Assembly: GCF_021869535.1 (NCBI RefSeq)
Contig: NW_026262712.1
Span: forward strand, 114,511,640-114,575,639
Direction of reading: 5' to 3'
Source of the DNA: Mytilus californianus
Lineage: Eukaryota; Mollusca; Bivalvia; Mytilida; Mytilidae
Length of the DNA stretch: 64,000 nt
Position numbers and translations under genes: made by a program. The notes below the pieces were generated by a model. The model saw nothing but the letters and a program-made list of their open reading frames with translations. It was not told the origin of the DNA and ran no database searches. Below are positions 13,401 to 28,400 of this stretch, in pieces. Numbering within the stretch: the first letter of the stretch is position 1; the number at the start of each line of letters is the position of its first letter.

Positions 13401-16400
13401 CTATTTGCAACAGTAAAATCTATGTTTTACGAAGACAAAGCCTAAAATACAATACAGTTATCTCTTAAATTAAACTTATATACAGTTATAGCCAAAACTC
13501 ACCTGATTATAACTACTATGAATAAAGAGCCAAGTAACCCAATCTTCTTGAAAATGAGATATCAAGAACTTACATATTGTGGAACTCTTTTATATTGAAG
13601 AGCACAAAAAGTGTACTTTTCTACGTAAAAGCATCCATTCAAATTTTCATGTTTCTATAACATCGTAGTAAGATTAAGATATTTGTTACTTTAAACTTGT
13701 TTAATGCATTGATGACCGTCTGAATTTTGTGGACAAATTTATATGTAATGTAACACACACATTCCTTGGTTGTCAGCATTTACTGACAATTTTCACAATC
13801 ACAACATTCTTTTCAACTTGATCAGTTGACTAAGATGAATGTGATAGACTTGTCTACAGATTGCGACTTAATTTCAACAGCCTTAATATTTTGGTTTGCA
13901 GTAAGAATTTGACCTATATTTATCTGATTCTCTCAATATGAAAACTTGTTGAAGGTTTGTTTGATTAACTAAATGAATATGCCGAATAGAAATAGAATGG
14001 GAGTAGTGACAGCACAAGCTTGAAAATTATGGCAGCTGCCTTTGTGGTGAAAATTGAAAGAAAAGGTTTTTTCTAGATATACCAAAATTATAGCTTTCTG
14101 ACATTTTTTTTAAAGCGGAAAGTGTTTTATTATTTTTCTAATAAGTAGTAGATTTTGTCAATAATAACATTATACTTTGGCTTCCTTCTCCTTTAAGGGT
14201 ATGTCTTCCTTAAAGGAAGTTCCTTTAAGATTAAACATCCACATATAAACAAGTTGTCTGTTAACAGATATATTACCTAAAGAACCAAACCATACTATTT
14301 TTAACACTAATATCTAAGAGAGATAATTCGTTAATACAGAAACTAAATTAAATATACATGTAAAAAACGAGAAAAATTTACAAGAAAATTAACTATTGGT
14401 TTCACCTCATGTAAATGCAAATTATAAAATTTTAATTGAACTTTTTTATGACTACAATGCCTGTAAAATCTAATTAATGGAATAACTGAACCAGTTGCAT
14501 AGGGGATGATCCAGCACTTGTTAACATAAGGATGGTTTGAATAGGGTTTCCCCAAGTTAGCAAGTATAAAGACATTGACTTTTATAGAAAATACCTTGAA
14601 ATTAAATACATTTGTATGGCTCCAACACAGTCAAATCCGACCTGTAATTGGGGTTCGGAGGGCGAACTTGTGACCTAATGTCTCATTGACAAGCATTTTA
14701 AAAGTGAACTTGTGACCTAAGAAGGGTACTTTACTAGAGCCCCATTTGTTATTCTCTATTCTAAGCAAGTGGAGTGGTATTTTAAATCTTTTCTTTCATT
14801 TGATAATGTACCATGTAAAATACATTCATCTAATTACAAAATGTGCAGTCAATTCTAAATTGTATATTACAAAATCAGGATTGAACTGAATACAGAAAAA
14901 AAACTCCAAAATTTCCATAAATATAATCTATATATATTAATAAAATGCTTCGCTGGGGCGCAGCTTGATACGACCGCAGAGGTCGAATCCTGAACAGTTG
15001 GGGCAAATATGGACACAACATTCAAGCTTGATACAGCTCTGAATTTGGATTGTTATTAAATATTTGACACATCATAGGTTTCTGACACAGAAAGAATGTG
15101 GTCTAAGAACTTGAATTTTTTTAATTTACCTATTATGGTCCAATGTCCAAAATCAAAATACATGGTTAGATTCAGCATATCAAAGAACCCCATATATTCA
15201 ATTTTTGTTAAAATCAAACAAAGTTTAATTTTGGACCCCAACTTGGACAAACTTGAAAACTGGGCCCATAATCAAAAATCTAAACACATGTTTAGATTCA
15301 GCATATCAAAGAACCCCAAGAATTCAATTTTTGCTAAAATCAAACTAAGTTTAATTTTGGACCCTTTGGACCTTAATGTAGACCAATTTAAAAAACGGGA
15401 CTTAAAATTAAAAATCTAAATACACGGTTAGATTTGGAATATCAAAGAACCCCAATAATTCAATTTTTGATGAAATCAAACAAAGTTTAATTTTGGACCC
15501 TTTTGACCTCAATATGAACCAATTTGATAGCGGGGCCCACAAATAAAAAATCTAAATTCATGGTTAGATTCAGCATATCAAAGAACCCCATATATTCAAT
15601 TTTTGTTGAAATCAAAAAAAGTTTAATTTTGGACCCCAACTTGGACCAACTTGAAAACTGGGCCCATAATCAAAAATTCAGCATATCAAAGAACCCCAAG
15701 AATTCAATTTTTGTTAAAATCAAACTAAGTTTAATTTTGGACCCTTTGGACCTCAATGAAGACCAATTTAAAAAACAGGACCCAAATTAAAAATCTAAAA
15801 ACACGTTTAGATTTGGCATATCAAAGAACCCCAATAATTCAATTTTTGATGAAATCAAACAAAGTTTAATTTTGGACCCTTTTGACCTCAATATGAACCA
15901 ATTTGAAAGCGGGGCCTACAAATAGAAAATCTAAATACATGGTTAGATTCAGCATATCAAAGAACCTCATATATTCAATTTTTGTTGAAATCAAACAAAG
16001 TTTAATTTTGGACCCCAATTTGGACCAACTTGAAAACTGGGCCAAAAATCAAAAATCTAAATACATGTTTAGATTCAGCATATCAAAGAACCCCATAAAT
16101 TCAATTTTTGTTGAAATCAAACAAAGTTTAAATACTGGACCCTATCTTGGACCAACTTAAAAACTGGGCCCATAATCAAAAATCTAAACACATGTTTAGA
16201 TTCAGCATATCAAAGAACCCCAAGAATTCAATTTTTGTTAAAATCAAACTAAGTTTCATTTTGGACCCTTTGGACCTTAATGTAGACCAATTTAAAAAAC
16301 AGGACCCAAAATAAAAAATCTAAATACACGGTTAGATTTGGAATATCAAAGAACCCCAATAATTCAATTTTTGATAAAATCAAACAAAGTTTAATTTTGG

Positions 16401-19400
16401 ACCCTTTTGACCTCAATATGAACCAATTTGATAACGGGGTCCACAAATAAAAAATTTAAATACATGGTTAGATTCAGCATATCAAAGAACCCCATATATT
16501 CAATTTTTGTTGAAATCAAACAAAGTTTAATTTTGGACCCCAATTTGGCCCAACTTGAAAACTGGGCCAAAAATCAAAAATCTAAATACATGTTTAGATT
16601 CAGCATATCAAAGAACCTCATATATTCAATTTTTGCTAAAATCAAACAAAGTTTAATTTTGGACCCTTTGGACCTTAATGTAGACCAATTTGAAAACTGG
16701 ACCCAAAATTAAAAATCTAAATACACTGTTAGATTCGGCATAACAAATTAATAAATGTGATCAAAGATTTTACAAATCTAATGCGCCATACTGTGCAATT
16801 AAAGACTTCTTGAAATTTTTCAATATTTGAAATTTGAAAAAAAAAAAATTTTTGAAGAATAATTCTTTTTAATTTCTGAAATCTGAAATGAGAAAAAATT
16901 GACTCCCCACAATTTCTTTTTATCCCCCCCCCTTTTTTCCCCCAAAAAATTCTTTCCCTCAAGATATGGTCATAATCTCAATTCAAATTTCCAATGGAGT
17001 TGGCAACCATAATTACCCATTTAAATTTACCATAGTGCTAACTTAATCTATTTTATAATAGAATTAAAAATATAGTGTCAAATCTTTCATATGGATTTTT
17101 TTGTAAAAAAAAAGATGCAACATTTGCAGATATTTTTACTGGTCTTCCTTTATAAATATGCATTTCTTTAAACATAATTTAAAAGCAGTGTAAGGGAAGT
17201 AACCAAAACATTTTATTTGGATTACCTCCCTTGCACTGTTTTAAATTATCTTTATTGTTCATTAACCATTACTTTATACATAATTTAAAAGCAGTGTAAG
17301 GGAGATAATTTCAATGATGTATTTGATTTATCTCCCTTACACTGCTTTAAATTATGTTTTGTACTAAAGTATTTGTGCATTAACCAGGACAACCCTGTTT
17401 TTCCCCCTTTTTTGCCCCTAATTCCTAAACGGTTTGAGCCATAACCCCCCAAAGCAAATCCTAACCATCCCTTTGTGGTATGGAAACTTGTAGTATAATT
17501 TCAGAGAGATCCATACACCGTTCCACAGTTATTGTCTGGAAACTAGAAAATGCTTATTTTTGGCCCCTTTTTGGCCCCTAATTCCTTAACTGTTGGTACC
17601 ATAACCCCCAAAATCAATCCCAACCTTCCTTTTGTGGTATTTAACCTTATGGTCAAATTTCAAAAAGATCCATTCACTTAAACTAAAGTTAGAGTGCGAA
17701 AACCAATGTGTCTTCGGACGACGACGACGCCAATGTCATACCAATATACGACCACAAAATTTTTTTGCGGTCGTATAAAAATTTGCATTTCAGAATAAAA
17801 AAAAGGAAACAAAAAGATTTTTTATTGGCTTTCATAAAGGAGACCTAAAAATATTTCAAAAACCTTTACAATTCTTGTTAAAATAAACCCTATCCTCCTT
17901 TCACCATAACTTACCATGAATGTATGTCAAAGTAGGTGATTTTAGATGGAGTTTTAAATCTGGTAAAAAATAGGTATATCATATGATTTACTGCTTTGTT
18001 ATTAATTTGTTTAATAAAGCACCAATCAAAACATATGCTCCAAAAGCTCTAACAAAAAGCCAGTCGATCCAAGAGTGCAACCTAGTTTTAGGATCTTTTT
18101 GCATTGATTTTTATTTTTGCCTTTCCAAACTTTCCTTCTCAAGCATACATGATGAATGTTATTACAGAAACAATGATCAATGCATTGAAACTAGAATCCA
18201 AACGTTTTTATACTTCCACAGAGTCAATAGACATGTGGCTTGATTATCAGTCATTCTACCATCTAAACTAAAGGTATGCTTTGTTCAATTTGAGGAAATC
18301 CAGTTTCAGAACATGAAGAATAAATGAATAATCATCTTAAATATCAAAAGCTCTTTAAGTCAGACTTTCAATCAGCAGGTAATAAATAATTTTGTCAATA
18401 ATTAGTGATAAGCTTAACTTATTTTATTCATTAATCATATCAAGGGTTTTAAAACATTCACATTTTTATATATTTCTCTGAATTAGAGCATTAAGTTGCT
18501 GAGTAGGACTTTAAACAGTCCCAACTGACCGATACTTTAATAATATCAGTTGACAAATTAAAATTTCCCTAACATGTCTCTACTTACAAGTTTAACTGCT
18601 CTGTCAATATTCTCCGTAATAAAATGTTTTGTTCCTTTTCTTTGAAATAAAATCCATTTTCAATCAGCCTGTAAAACAATTAAAACATTTCTGAGCATCT
18701 ATGGATAGTTATGCTATAATCTCAAAAAATCTTGATATTAATAATTAATAGACAATTTATATGTGGGATATATTGTCCTAAATTATTGATTGTAATAAAA
18801 GAAAAGGAAAAGTTCATAAATGAGTTATCCTGAAACAGTTAATTTAATTTTCAGAATTGAATGCATATTGGTTAATATTTCCCAATACGTACACCAAACT
18901 ATTGTGACTGGTTTATAAATTCCTAATCAGTACATGTCCAACCATTTATGGTGTGAAAACTAATGAAATTTCCTACAATTGTATAAATTTCTGAAAGGTT
19001 AAATTGTATAGATTTCTGAAAGGTTAAATTGTATAGATTTCTGAAAGGTTTAATTGTATAGATTTCTGAAAGGTTAAATTGTATAAATTTCTGAAAGGTT
19101 AAATTGTATAGATTTCTGAAAGGTTGAATTGTACCATACCGGTCATTAGTTGCTACCTTTTTTATGTATTTTGCTATTGAATAGATTTCTATGGTCTTTT
19201 TTCACTTGACTTCTTATGAGACAATGTGGTGATCTACATAAGTCTGTGTTTACTATATTTATCTGGGATACACACACACATATATATATATACCTGTCAT
19301 ATACACATCTATCCCATTTTCAACACTATCTTCTGTCTATGATCCACACATCAAAGTTAAAAGGTCAAACAAAATAAATCACTCATTATAAAAGTCAAAA

Positions 19401-22400
19401 GAAAGAAAAACAACCAAATAATGTGTCAAAAATATTTTCCACTGAAGCGATTTATCATGGGATATATGTTACATACCATTTGGCTGAGTCTATAAAATTG
19501 TTAGATACAGCTAGATATGGCAAACTTGGGATCTATGGTACATACCATTTAGCAGTGTCTATGAAATCATTAGCCACAGCTAGATATGGCAAACTTGGGA
19601 TCTATGTTACATACCACTTAGCTGAGTCTATGAAATCATTAGCCACAGCTAGATATGGCAAACTTGGGATATATGATACATACCACTTAGCTGAGTCTAT
19701 GAAATCATTAGCCACAGCTAGATGTGGCAAACTTGGAATCTATGTTACATACCACTTAGCTGAGTCTATGAAATCATTAGCCACAGCTAGATGTGGCAAA
19801 CTTGGAATCTATGTTACATACCACTTAGCCGAGTCCATGAAATTATTAGCCACAGCTAGATGTGGCAAACTTGGGATCTATGTTACATACCACTTAGCAG
19901 AGTCTATGAAATCATTAGCTACAGCTAGATGTGGCAAACTTGAGATCTATGTTACATACCACTTATCAGAGTCTATGAAATCATTAGCTACAGCTAGATG
20001 TGGCAAACATGGGATATATGATACAAACCACTTAGCAGAGTCTATGAAATCATTAGCCACAGCTAGATGTGGCAAACTTGGGATATATGATACATATCAC
20101 TTAGCAGAGTCTATGAAATCATTAGCCACAGCTAGATGTGGCAAACTTGGGATCTATGTTACATACCATTAAGAAGAGTCTATGAAATCATTAGCCACAG
20201 CTAGATGTGGCAAACTTGGGATATATGTTACATACCACTTAGCAGAATCTATGAAATCATTAGCCACAGCTAGATGTGGCAAACTTGGGATCTATGATAC
20301 ATACCACTTAGCTGAGTCTATGAAATCATTAGCCACAGCTAGATGTGGCAACCATGGGATATATGATACATACCACTTAGCCGAGTCTATGAAATCATTA
20401 GCCACAGCTAGATGTGGCAAACTTGGTGGATTCTGTTCCTCCTCAGCATTAATAGTTTTGATCATTAATCCCTCCTGATCGTTACGAATTAACATCTTCA
20501 TAACATCAATACGACCCTGCATAGCACAACAATGTATTGGTAACAGGCTCTGGAAACAAACATTGACATATAAAGGTTACACCAGTATCACCCTGTATGG
20601 CACAGTAATGTATTGGACTATCCAATTCAAATACAACACAAATCAGGAAGTCACACTTATATCGCATCTTTGCCTCTTTTGAATTCAATATTAAAAAAGT
20701 CAAATTATCACATTCATTGTGTGTTCCATTTAATGCTTTCCATGAGCAGAAATTATGTTTAACTTGACTATTCATGATATATGGTAATTGTATAATAATG
20801 ACTGTATTGTTAGAAAATATTTTAACCTTTAAAAATACATAACTTTTACATCTTAAGATTTATTTATTTAAATAATAAGACATCTTACCCTGTTGTTATT
20901 TTTACAATTGAATTATTCACACATTCAACCATACATTTTATCAGGTCTATCTATTTACTGATGAATCAATAAGAAATCATAAACCCATGACAATTCTTCT
21001 AGTAACTGAATTGTCTTGCCAAGTTCCATTACCGAACTCATTTGGAATTTGAAGTGAAAGCGTAACAAATTTTTGTATATATGTACAGGGATATAAAAAA
21101 GACGATGTGGTATGATTGCCAATGAGACAACTCTCCACAAGAGACTTTTGGGATGGCTATTGCTATTACAGTTAAACTTGTTTTTTTTTTTTACAATGAC
21201 TTTCAATGAACAAGTCATCCTTGTACAAGATACATCTTCTTGTGGCAGTAAAAAAAAATCCATGTCATTATTAAACTCCCTAGGAGTTTATAGGTTAAAA
21301 AGTGGAAATTATTTGTGATGCAAACACACACAGATAGACAGACAAGCTGATTACGAAGGGCTTTAACAATCAAACATCTTTATACCCTGTTGTTCCTTTT
21401 ACATATGTTCGCATTTTTATGTAGCAGAAGTTCTATACTGGCCATTTCTGCTGGTTTCCCTGTTTCACCGTAACATTTAACATGTAGTGGTGTATTTCCT
21501 TCTGAATCTTCAGCATCAACTAAAGCTCCTGAGTCAAGTATCTCCTAAAATACACAACATATGTCACAAATCAAATGAACAATGGTAATCTATCATCACT
21601 AACTTGTCCTGGCCGCCTCTCACAAAAAATGCTTCCATAAGCTTAAAAGCAGTTCATTCAAAAATAATTGATATATGTTAATATTTAAACTATAAAGCAT
21701 GTGAATTTTTTAGCATCAGGTCATTTGGAGAGAAAAAACTGATCAATATTAATACATATTTTTTCTGTTTCAGCCTATATCTTCACAGAGACATACAGCT
21801 TTTCTGGATTTAATTTCAACAAATCTGAAATTTTGAAATGTATAAATACTTGAATACTATGGGAGCTTCATGACCAAAAGCAACCTAAACAGAATAGCCA
21901 AATTCACCTGAGGTCAACTTTTCTAGAGAGAGATGGAACCTTCTTTTCTTAATACTTTCTATATTTATCAACAGAGAATTTAAGAAAGAAGATAAATCAT
22001 GTAAGTACAAAAGTACTGACTACGGAGCCAATGATACCCTTTGGGACTGGTAGTCCACCAGCAGCAGAATTGAACAGACAATCCAAAATGCATATATCTA
22101 TAAAACAAGTTATATGGCTGTATGTCATAGTTTTTGAAAATGACGATGTACATGAATTAATTTCATGAAAATACAAACAATGATCAAAATGAAAAATTAA
22201 TACTGTAACTACACTCCAATATTAGGCATGAGTCTACAGTGGAAAATTTTCATAAACTATTTATGTGTATGTGCATGTGTGTGTGTAGGGGGTTGTCAAA
22301 TGGCATGAAAATGTCTTGCTTATTCGGTGAGACTTTTGCAGGTCATAAAACTATTTTTACCTCCAGTATCGAGGCATTCCTGGATCTATGTAAAGCCGTA

Positions 22401-25400
22401 GCTCCCTTGTAGTCCCTAACATTAACATCCACCCTCAATGACAGGATATCTCGTATTCCTTGTATATGGCCGTGGTAAGCTGTGGTGTGAAGTAATGTAC
22501 TGCCATTTATACATCTGAAAATAGAAATATTTTGTAACATCTCTCATTACATTCTTCTACTCATACCAAAGGTCATACCTCACAGTATCTAGATATGTCA
22601 ATGGAAAGAGAAGGTTTATATAATTATTACCCAGTCAGAGGACTGAAACAGAAAGTTCTATATAAAAGTTAATGACAATTATCTTCTCAATGTTTTCTCG
22701 CCTGCAACAAGCCTGACTATGGTGTGCTGTTTCAGGCAATTCAGTGGTGTCAACAATTTTTAAAATTTGTGATTAGGTTCTACAGGTTAAGATGTATCTC
22801 TGTGTTAATAGTTAAGTTCATTTGGGGTTAAAACAATAATCTTTAGTGCCTTGAAAATGACCTAACAACATCTTAAATCTATATAAACCTGCTGGTGAAA
22901 TGACTAACAGCAATGATCTTTATTTGATAAAATCCCAATAGATGTTAAACAGTAGACCAGATTGCTACAAAATTGTATATTTTATGATTTTGATAAATGG
23001 AGATGGATCACAAAGTGCTTGTCCCTAGCCAAGAATGATGTCAAGTCTCTTCTTACTTTATTTACAGCTTTTAAAAAATTAGAACAATTTAGTATAGACA
23101 CCATGTCCATTGTTGATGATTGTATATTGAACTTTAGATGTCTTTTAGGGATTTTTGTTTGGTCATAAGATAATTTTCTTATTGACCTATAACCTACATT
23201 TCCTTTTATTCATATAAACAACTTAAAAATTATTTATTTTGAAGTCACCGAGACATAACCAAGTAGGCAGAGCTTCATAAACTACATGTAATTAAAATAC
23301 TTGAATGCTGATGTAACTGCATGTCTTATATCAATGATGTATTAAGTGCTTATTCTGAAAAGGATCAATCAGAAAACTTAACATTAAGTGTTTATGACAA
23401 AGCCAGAAATTTACACTGATGTCGTTCTGCAATACTTTTGGCAGCAAAGATTAATAAACTGTTGACACAGAGTTATGTCTCGCCTGTCGGCATAAAATTC
23501 AGAAAAAGACAATCTGATGGACAGCAACATTGCTAATTAATTCAAAGTTGCTGAACCAACTAGTGGGTAGGGCCTCGACATGGTTGACAAACTGAGATGT
23601 ACGGACAGCAATGTACCTTTATAGAAAATATTGTCTATTGTAAGTAGTTCCTATCAAATTAACTTAAGCAGAAAACTTATCATTGAAAATTGCTAATTAA
23701 TTGAAAGGCCTAGGGGCAGGGCCTCAAAATAGTCGTCAAACTGATATGAACTGATAGCAATGCAACTTCACACAAAATATAATTCTAATGCAATTATTTT
23801 GTATCAATGGTTCTGATTGGATGACAGTAAGTGTACAATTCTCTATCTCCTTGTCTGTAACTAAGGAAGCCGACATTTTGAATTGCAGAATGTTTTGACA
23901 TATAATTTTTACAATAATAAGCAAAAAAACTCACATGTTGCACCTAGAAATCATCTTTTTATCAAATTTTATTACATTCTGAAGCGGCCAAGAAGCCAGA
24001 AAACTCCTGGTGTTTACGTTTGACGTCAGAAGCATACCTATGACGTCACCTAGTTTTGGGGTCAAAGAAGATAACATCTTTTCGCAGAATTTTCTTTAAT
24101 GAGAATTTTACACTGAAATAATGATTGAAATTGAATTATGTACTTGTTTTGCATTAGAATAGAGATAACTGTATTGTATTTGAAGCTTTGCGGACGTCCA
24201 TCGGTAGTTTTACTGTCGCAAATACCCGTTTACCTGTCTCCGCTACGCGTCGCCAGGTAAACTAAATTTGCGACAGTAAAACTACAGATGGACGTCCGCA
24301 AAGCTTCAAATACAATACAGTTATCTCTTAATTGATCTATCACCAGTAGTTCCTATCCATCTAACTTGAGCAGAAAACTTAACATTGAAAATGGCTAATA
24401 AATTCAAAGTCACTGGACCATGACCTAGGGGACAGGGCCTCAAAATAGTCATCAAACTAATATGTACTGACAGTAATGAATCTTTATACAAAATATCAGT
24501 GATCTATCACAAGTAGTTCCTATCAAACTAACTTAATCAGAAAACTTAACAATTGTTGACGCCGTCGCCGGAAAAGCAATCCCGATGTCTAGCATTCCAC
24601 CACTTTCATCGCAGGTGAAACAAAAATGTATAGATGCATCTGTATACAGTACTATGTTATTGTTAGGATAAGTCCAACGTTTTATTTGTACTGACCTGCT
24701 TCTTAAACAGCAATACTCCTTATATCCTCTGGAATGGTCTGACAATGATCTATCCAAAAGGTCCATATCACCAGACATTATCTTAGGTACAATGTTGGAA
24801 TAGTGTTCATACAATTCTGGAACAAAAAACATAACTTATCTAACGGACTGCTATAAACATAACTTATCTAACGGACTGCTATACACATAACTTATCTAAC
24901 GGACTGCTATAAACATAACTTATCTAACGGACTGCTATAAACATAACTTATCTAACGGACTGCTATAAACATAACTTATCTAACGGACTGCTATAATTAA
25001 CAACTGGAGATATAATAAACTTCAGTTAATCTTTAATGACTCTTTTAAAAAGAAAATCTCATAATGGTTTTTCTTAGTTATACTAAAATGTTCATGACTT
25101 AGTATATTTTCTCCTACATATTTTTTCCTAAAAATAGTCACATGCCTGTAAATTAATTAGGAGATACTAAATATTTTCATTTGATCATAAAAATGCATGT
25201 AATTCTTAACCAAAGACATTTGTGCATAGAAAGAAGTAAACATAAATTTAACATGGCTCTGTTACTTTTCAAGATGTGTACAATCACAAAATATCATTTC
25301 TTTATGACTTATAGTTTAGACCTAGATATTTTCTTGGGAAGTGATGAGGTTTGTCTTGTTTAATTATATCAGGTCTTAGCCTTGCACTTTGTATTTTAAG

Positions 25401-28400
25401 GTTCATAAAGGTATTACCCTCAGTAGTTGCTTTACTATTTCATTTTTTGTTTTTTATCAATTGCTTTTCCTAAATAAATTCTAATGCAATATAATATGTA
25501 ATGCCACTTTTAAATGGGATGATGTCTGCTGTCAATTCCACTGTTGAGGGTCTGGAGCTTCTTTCACAAAGAATCTTATGACAGTAATAGATTGTAGGTT
25601 ATACTGAAATGTTCAGGACTTAAGAGTATTTTTTGTGAAATTAGTCGCAGTCGTTGGCAACAAAGTTTCTGAGATATTTCAAAGGTTGTATTTTGAAGAT
25701 TTTGCTAGTATTGCATAAGATAATAAATAACAGTACTGTATTTGAAGAGCTGCTATTCAACCACAGTAATGTTATTCCTACATAAATTAACAAATGAGAG
25801 GTTTAGCTAGCTATAAAACCAGGTTTAATCCACCATTTTCTACATAAGGAAATGCCTGTACCAAGTGAGGAATATTTTCCTTGGAGTTTGGTATATTTGT
25901 TATTTTACTTTTTATGTATTTTTGGTGTGAATATTCGTATTTCATTTGTAATATGTTTAATTTTCCTACCTATCAAATACTTCTTGAAGTCATCATTTTT
26001 GACAGTTTCAAACGGTGAAAGTTGTTTGGTATTTTTACAGTGTACATCACAACCCCATTCTATAAGGAGCTACAAAACAAAGAAGTTAACATCAAGTATT
26101 ACTTTTTGTAAATTCTTATTTAATTACGATGCTAAAAGCATTCATAAAACTGTTATAATTCATATCTTTTCTTTATGCAGATGCAGTTCAAAGAGTTCTA
26201 AATACTTACAAAATTTTATAAGAATTCATAATACCGCAAATTACATATGCTTTGCCTTATGTCAATGAAAAGGACCAAATAATATGGATTTTTGTTTATC
26301 AAAGAAAGGGAACTTTAAGAAAGGCAACATCAGTGTATTCTCAGTTCGTTTTAATTTACACTTACATGACAGACTTTTCTATGAAGACCTTCAATAGCAG
26401 CATTCAATGGAGTATTTTTCATTATATTTTTAGCATCAATATTTGCACCATTTTCCAATAATAATCGCACAACATCCTGTAATAAAAGAACAGAGTTCCA
26501 ATGTCCCAAGCGTTGCACATATTTTATATTTCCAAGGGGCATAACTCTTTTAAAAAAAAAACTGATTGTGCACCATTATAGAACTTGTCCGAGATATTGC
26601 TGATATTAACCTATAGTATGAAGTTTTATAAAAATCTGGCAAGAATTGTACCCGTGAGAGTGCTAACTAGGCCATTTTACATAAATTTAATATTTCCAAG
26701 GGGCATAACTCTTTTAAAAAAGTCGATCGGCCACCATTATAGAACTTGTCCGAGATATTGCTGATATTAACCTATGGTATAAGTTTTATAAAAATCTGGC
26801 AAGAATTGTACCTGTGAGAGTGCTAACAAGACCTGACGGACAGACGCCCAGTATTTCCATGTCCCCCGCAACGCGTTACGCAGGGAACAATAATAAAAAA
26901 AATAACTATCAGAGGAAGGTTCCTTTGGCCAAGATATCTACCACATATCTTGACATGCCCCCTTGTTGTTTTTAATGATAGTATTATTTCTGTATTAGGT
27001 AGTGATTTTGTCAGGCAAAGTATGACAGCATTTGTTAGATTTGTTTGCCTGAAATACTTTACATAATTTGTTCCTATTACCCAGAAGCTGTGAACAACAT
27101 CAAACAATTAATTCTCCTCAAACTGGAGCCATGGGTTGTCTTGATCTTTCAGTGAGCGTTTGCTCCATTTTGAAGGCCTCACTGTGACATTGAGATAAAT
27201 AACAGCAATGAAAGCAGTATTTGCTTACTTTTGGTTTTGTGAATTGCATGTAATGATTGTCAAAATTAAAAAAAAAAAAAACAATGAACCAAACCTAACA
27301 AAGCATACAAAAAATATGTTGAAAGAGTACTAAAGAAAAAACTCATTCAAATTAATTGACTTCAATGCTGTTACTGTATTAGCATATATTTGGCCATTAA
27401 GATGAAATAATTACAATTTCTACAAGTCAATATAATTTATTAGGATAATTATATGGTGGACATACAAAATGCCATTTTCTACAAGCCTTATGTGATGCTG
27501 TATTTAGCAGATTTGGTCAACTTACAAATTGCCCATTTCTACAACCAAAATGTAGAGCTGTATTAACAGATTTGGTAAACTTACATATTTCCCATTTCTA
27601 CAAGCCCAATGCATAGCCATATTAACAGATTTGGTTAACTTACAAAATGCCCATTTCTACAAGCCCAGTGAAGAGCTGTATTAGCAGATTTTGGCTCTTT
27701 AGAATTAATAAATGCAGGATGACTTTGGAAAAATACGATCATCTTTTCAACTGTCTCATATTCATTATCTCTGGCAGCTTTTATAAATAATCTCTGCCAT
27801 GATACTGTGTTGCCATGGAAAACTTGGTACAGAAACTGTTGTCCAGCTTTCAGTTGTTTGTTTCGACTAGAGGCTTCAACATATATCTAAAATTAGAAAT
27901 ATAAAGAAATCATATATGAACTTTTTTAATGAATTCACTGATATATGATATACCCCTGACAAGTTATTTCCCTGGTCCCAAGTTTGTTGCAGGTTTGTTT
28001 TCAATTCCTTTTTAGTGTGGCATTGCAGTCATATACAATACACAACTTATATAAAATAAATTTGGATAATTGTTAATCAGATTTATATGAAACCAATATG
28101 AACTTATAGTAATTTCATTTACAGTAAGCCAACTTATTATCACAGATACTTCGATAATAGCCTATTTTGTGGAGATTAATATTTACAATTGAAAAGATCC
28201 AAGTTTGAGATGTTCATGAGTATTTATATTTGTGTTATTTTCTACTTTCCCAAATGAATCACTTGCAAATATAAGTTGGTTTACAGTAATATGTTATTCT
28301 CCTCTATGATACATTATTTCTTCTTTCTAGACTTGTACTGATATCAAAATCTGAATAATCATTAACATGTATATAACCCCAACAATGAATTGCAACATCA

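Noticed and set aside
15056..16712. Open frames with FSISKNPIYSIFVEIKQSL-like repeats
   Set aside because: Tandem non-coding repeat; frames shift from unit to unit and no domain is recognisable.
19423..20478. Plus-strand open frames of 249 and 98 codons
   Set aside because: Produced by the 69-bp array on the antisense strand of exon 22; not a separate gene.
22024..22096. Possible extra ankyrin-gene exon between exons 20 and 21
   Set aside because: It has acceptor- and donor-like ends, but phase 0 at exon 20 gives a poor reading and exons 20 and 21 already join in frame within an ankyrin repeat.
24838..24996. Regular short repeats resembling a CRISPR array
   Set aside because: Units are contiguous without unique spacers and the DNA is clearly eukaryotic; it is a minisatellite.
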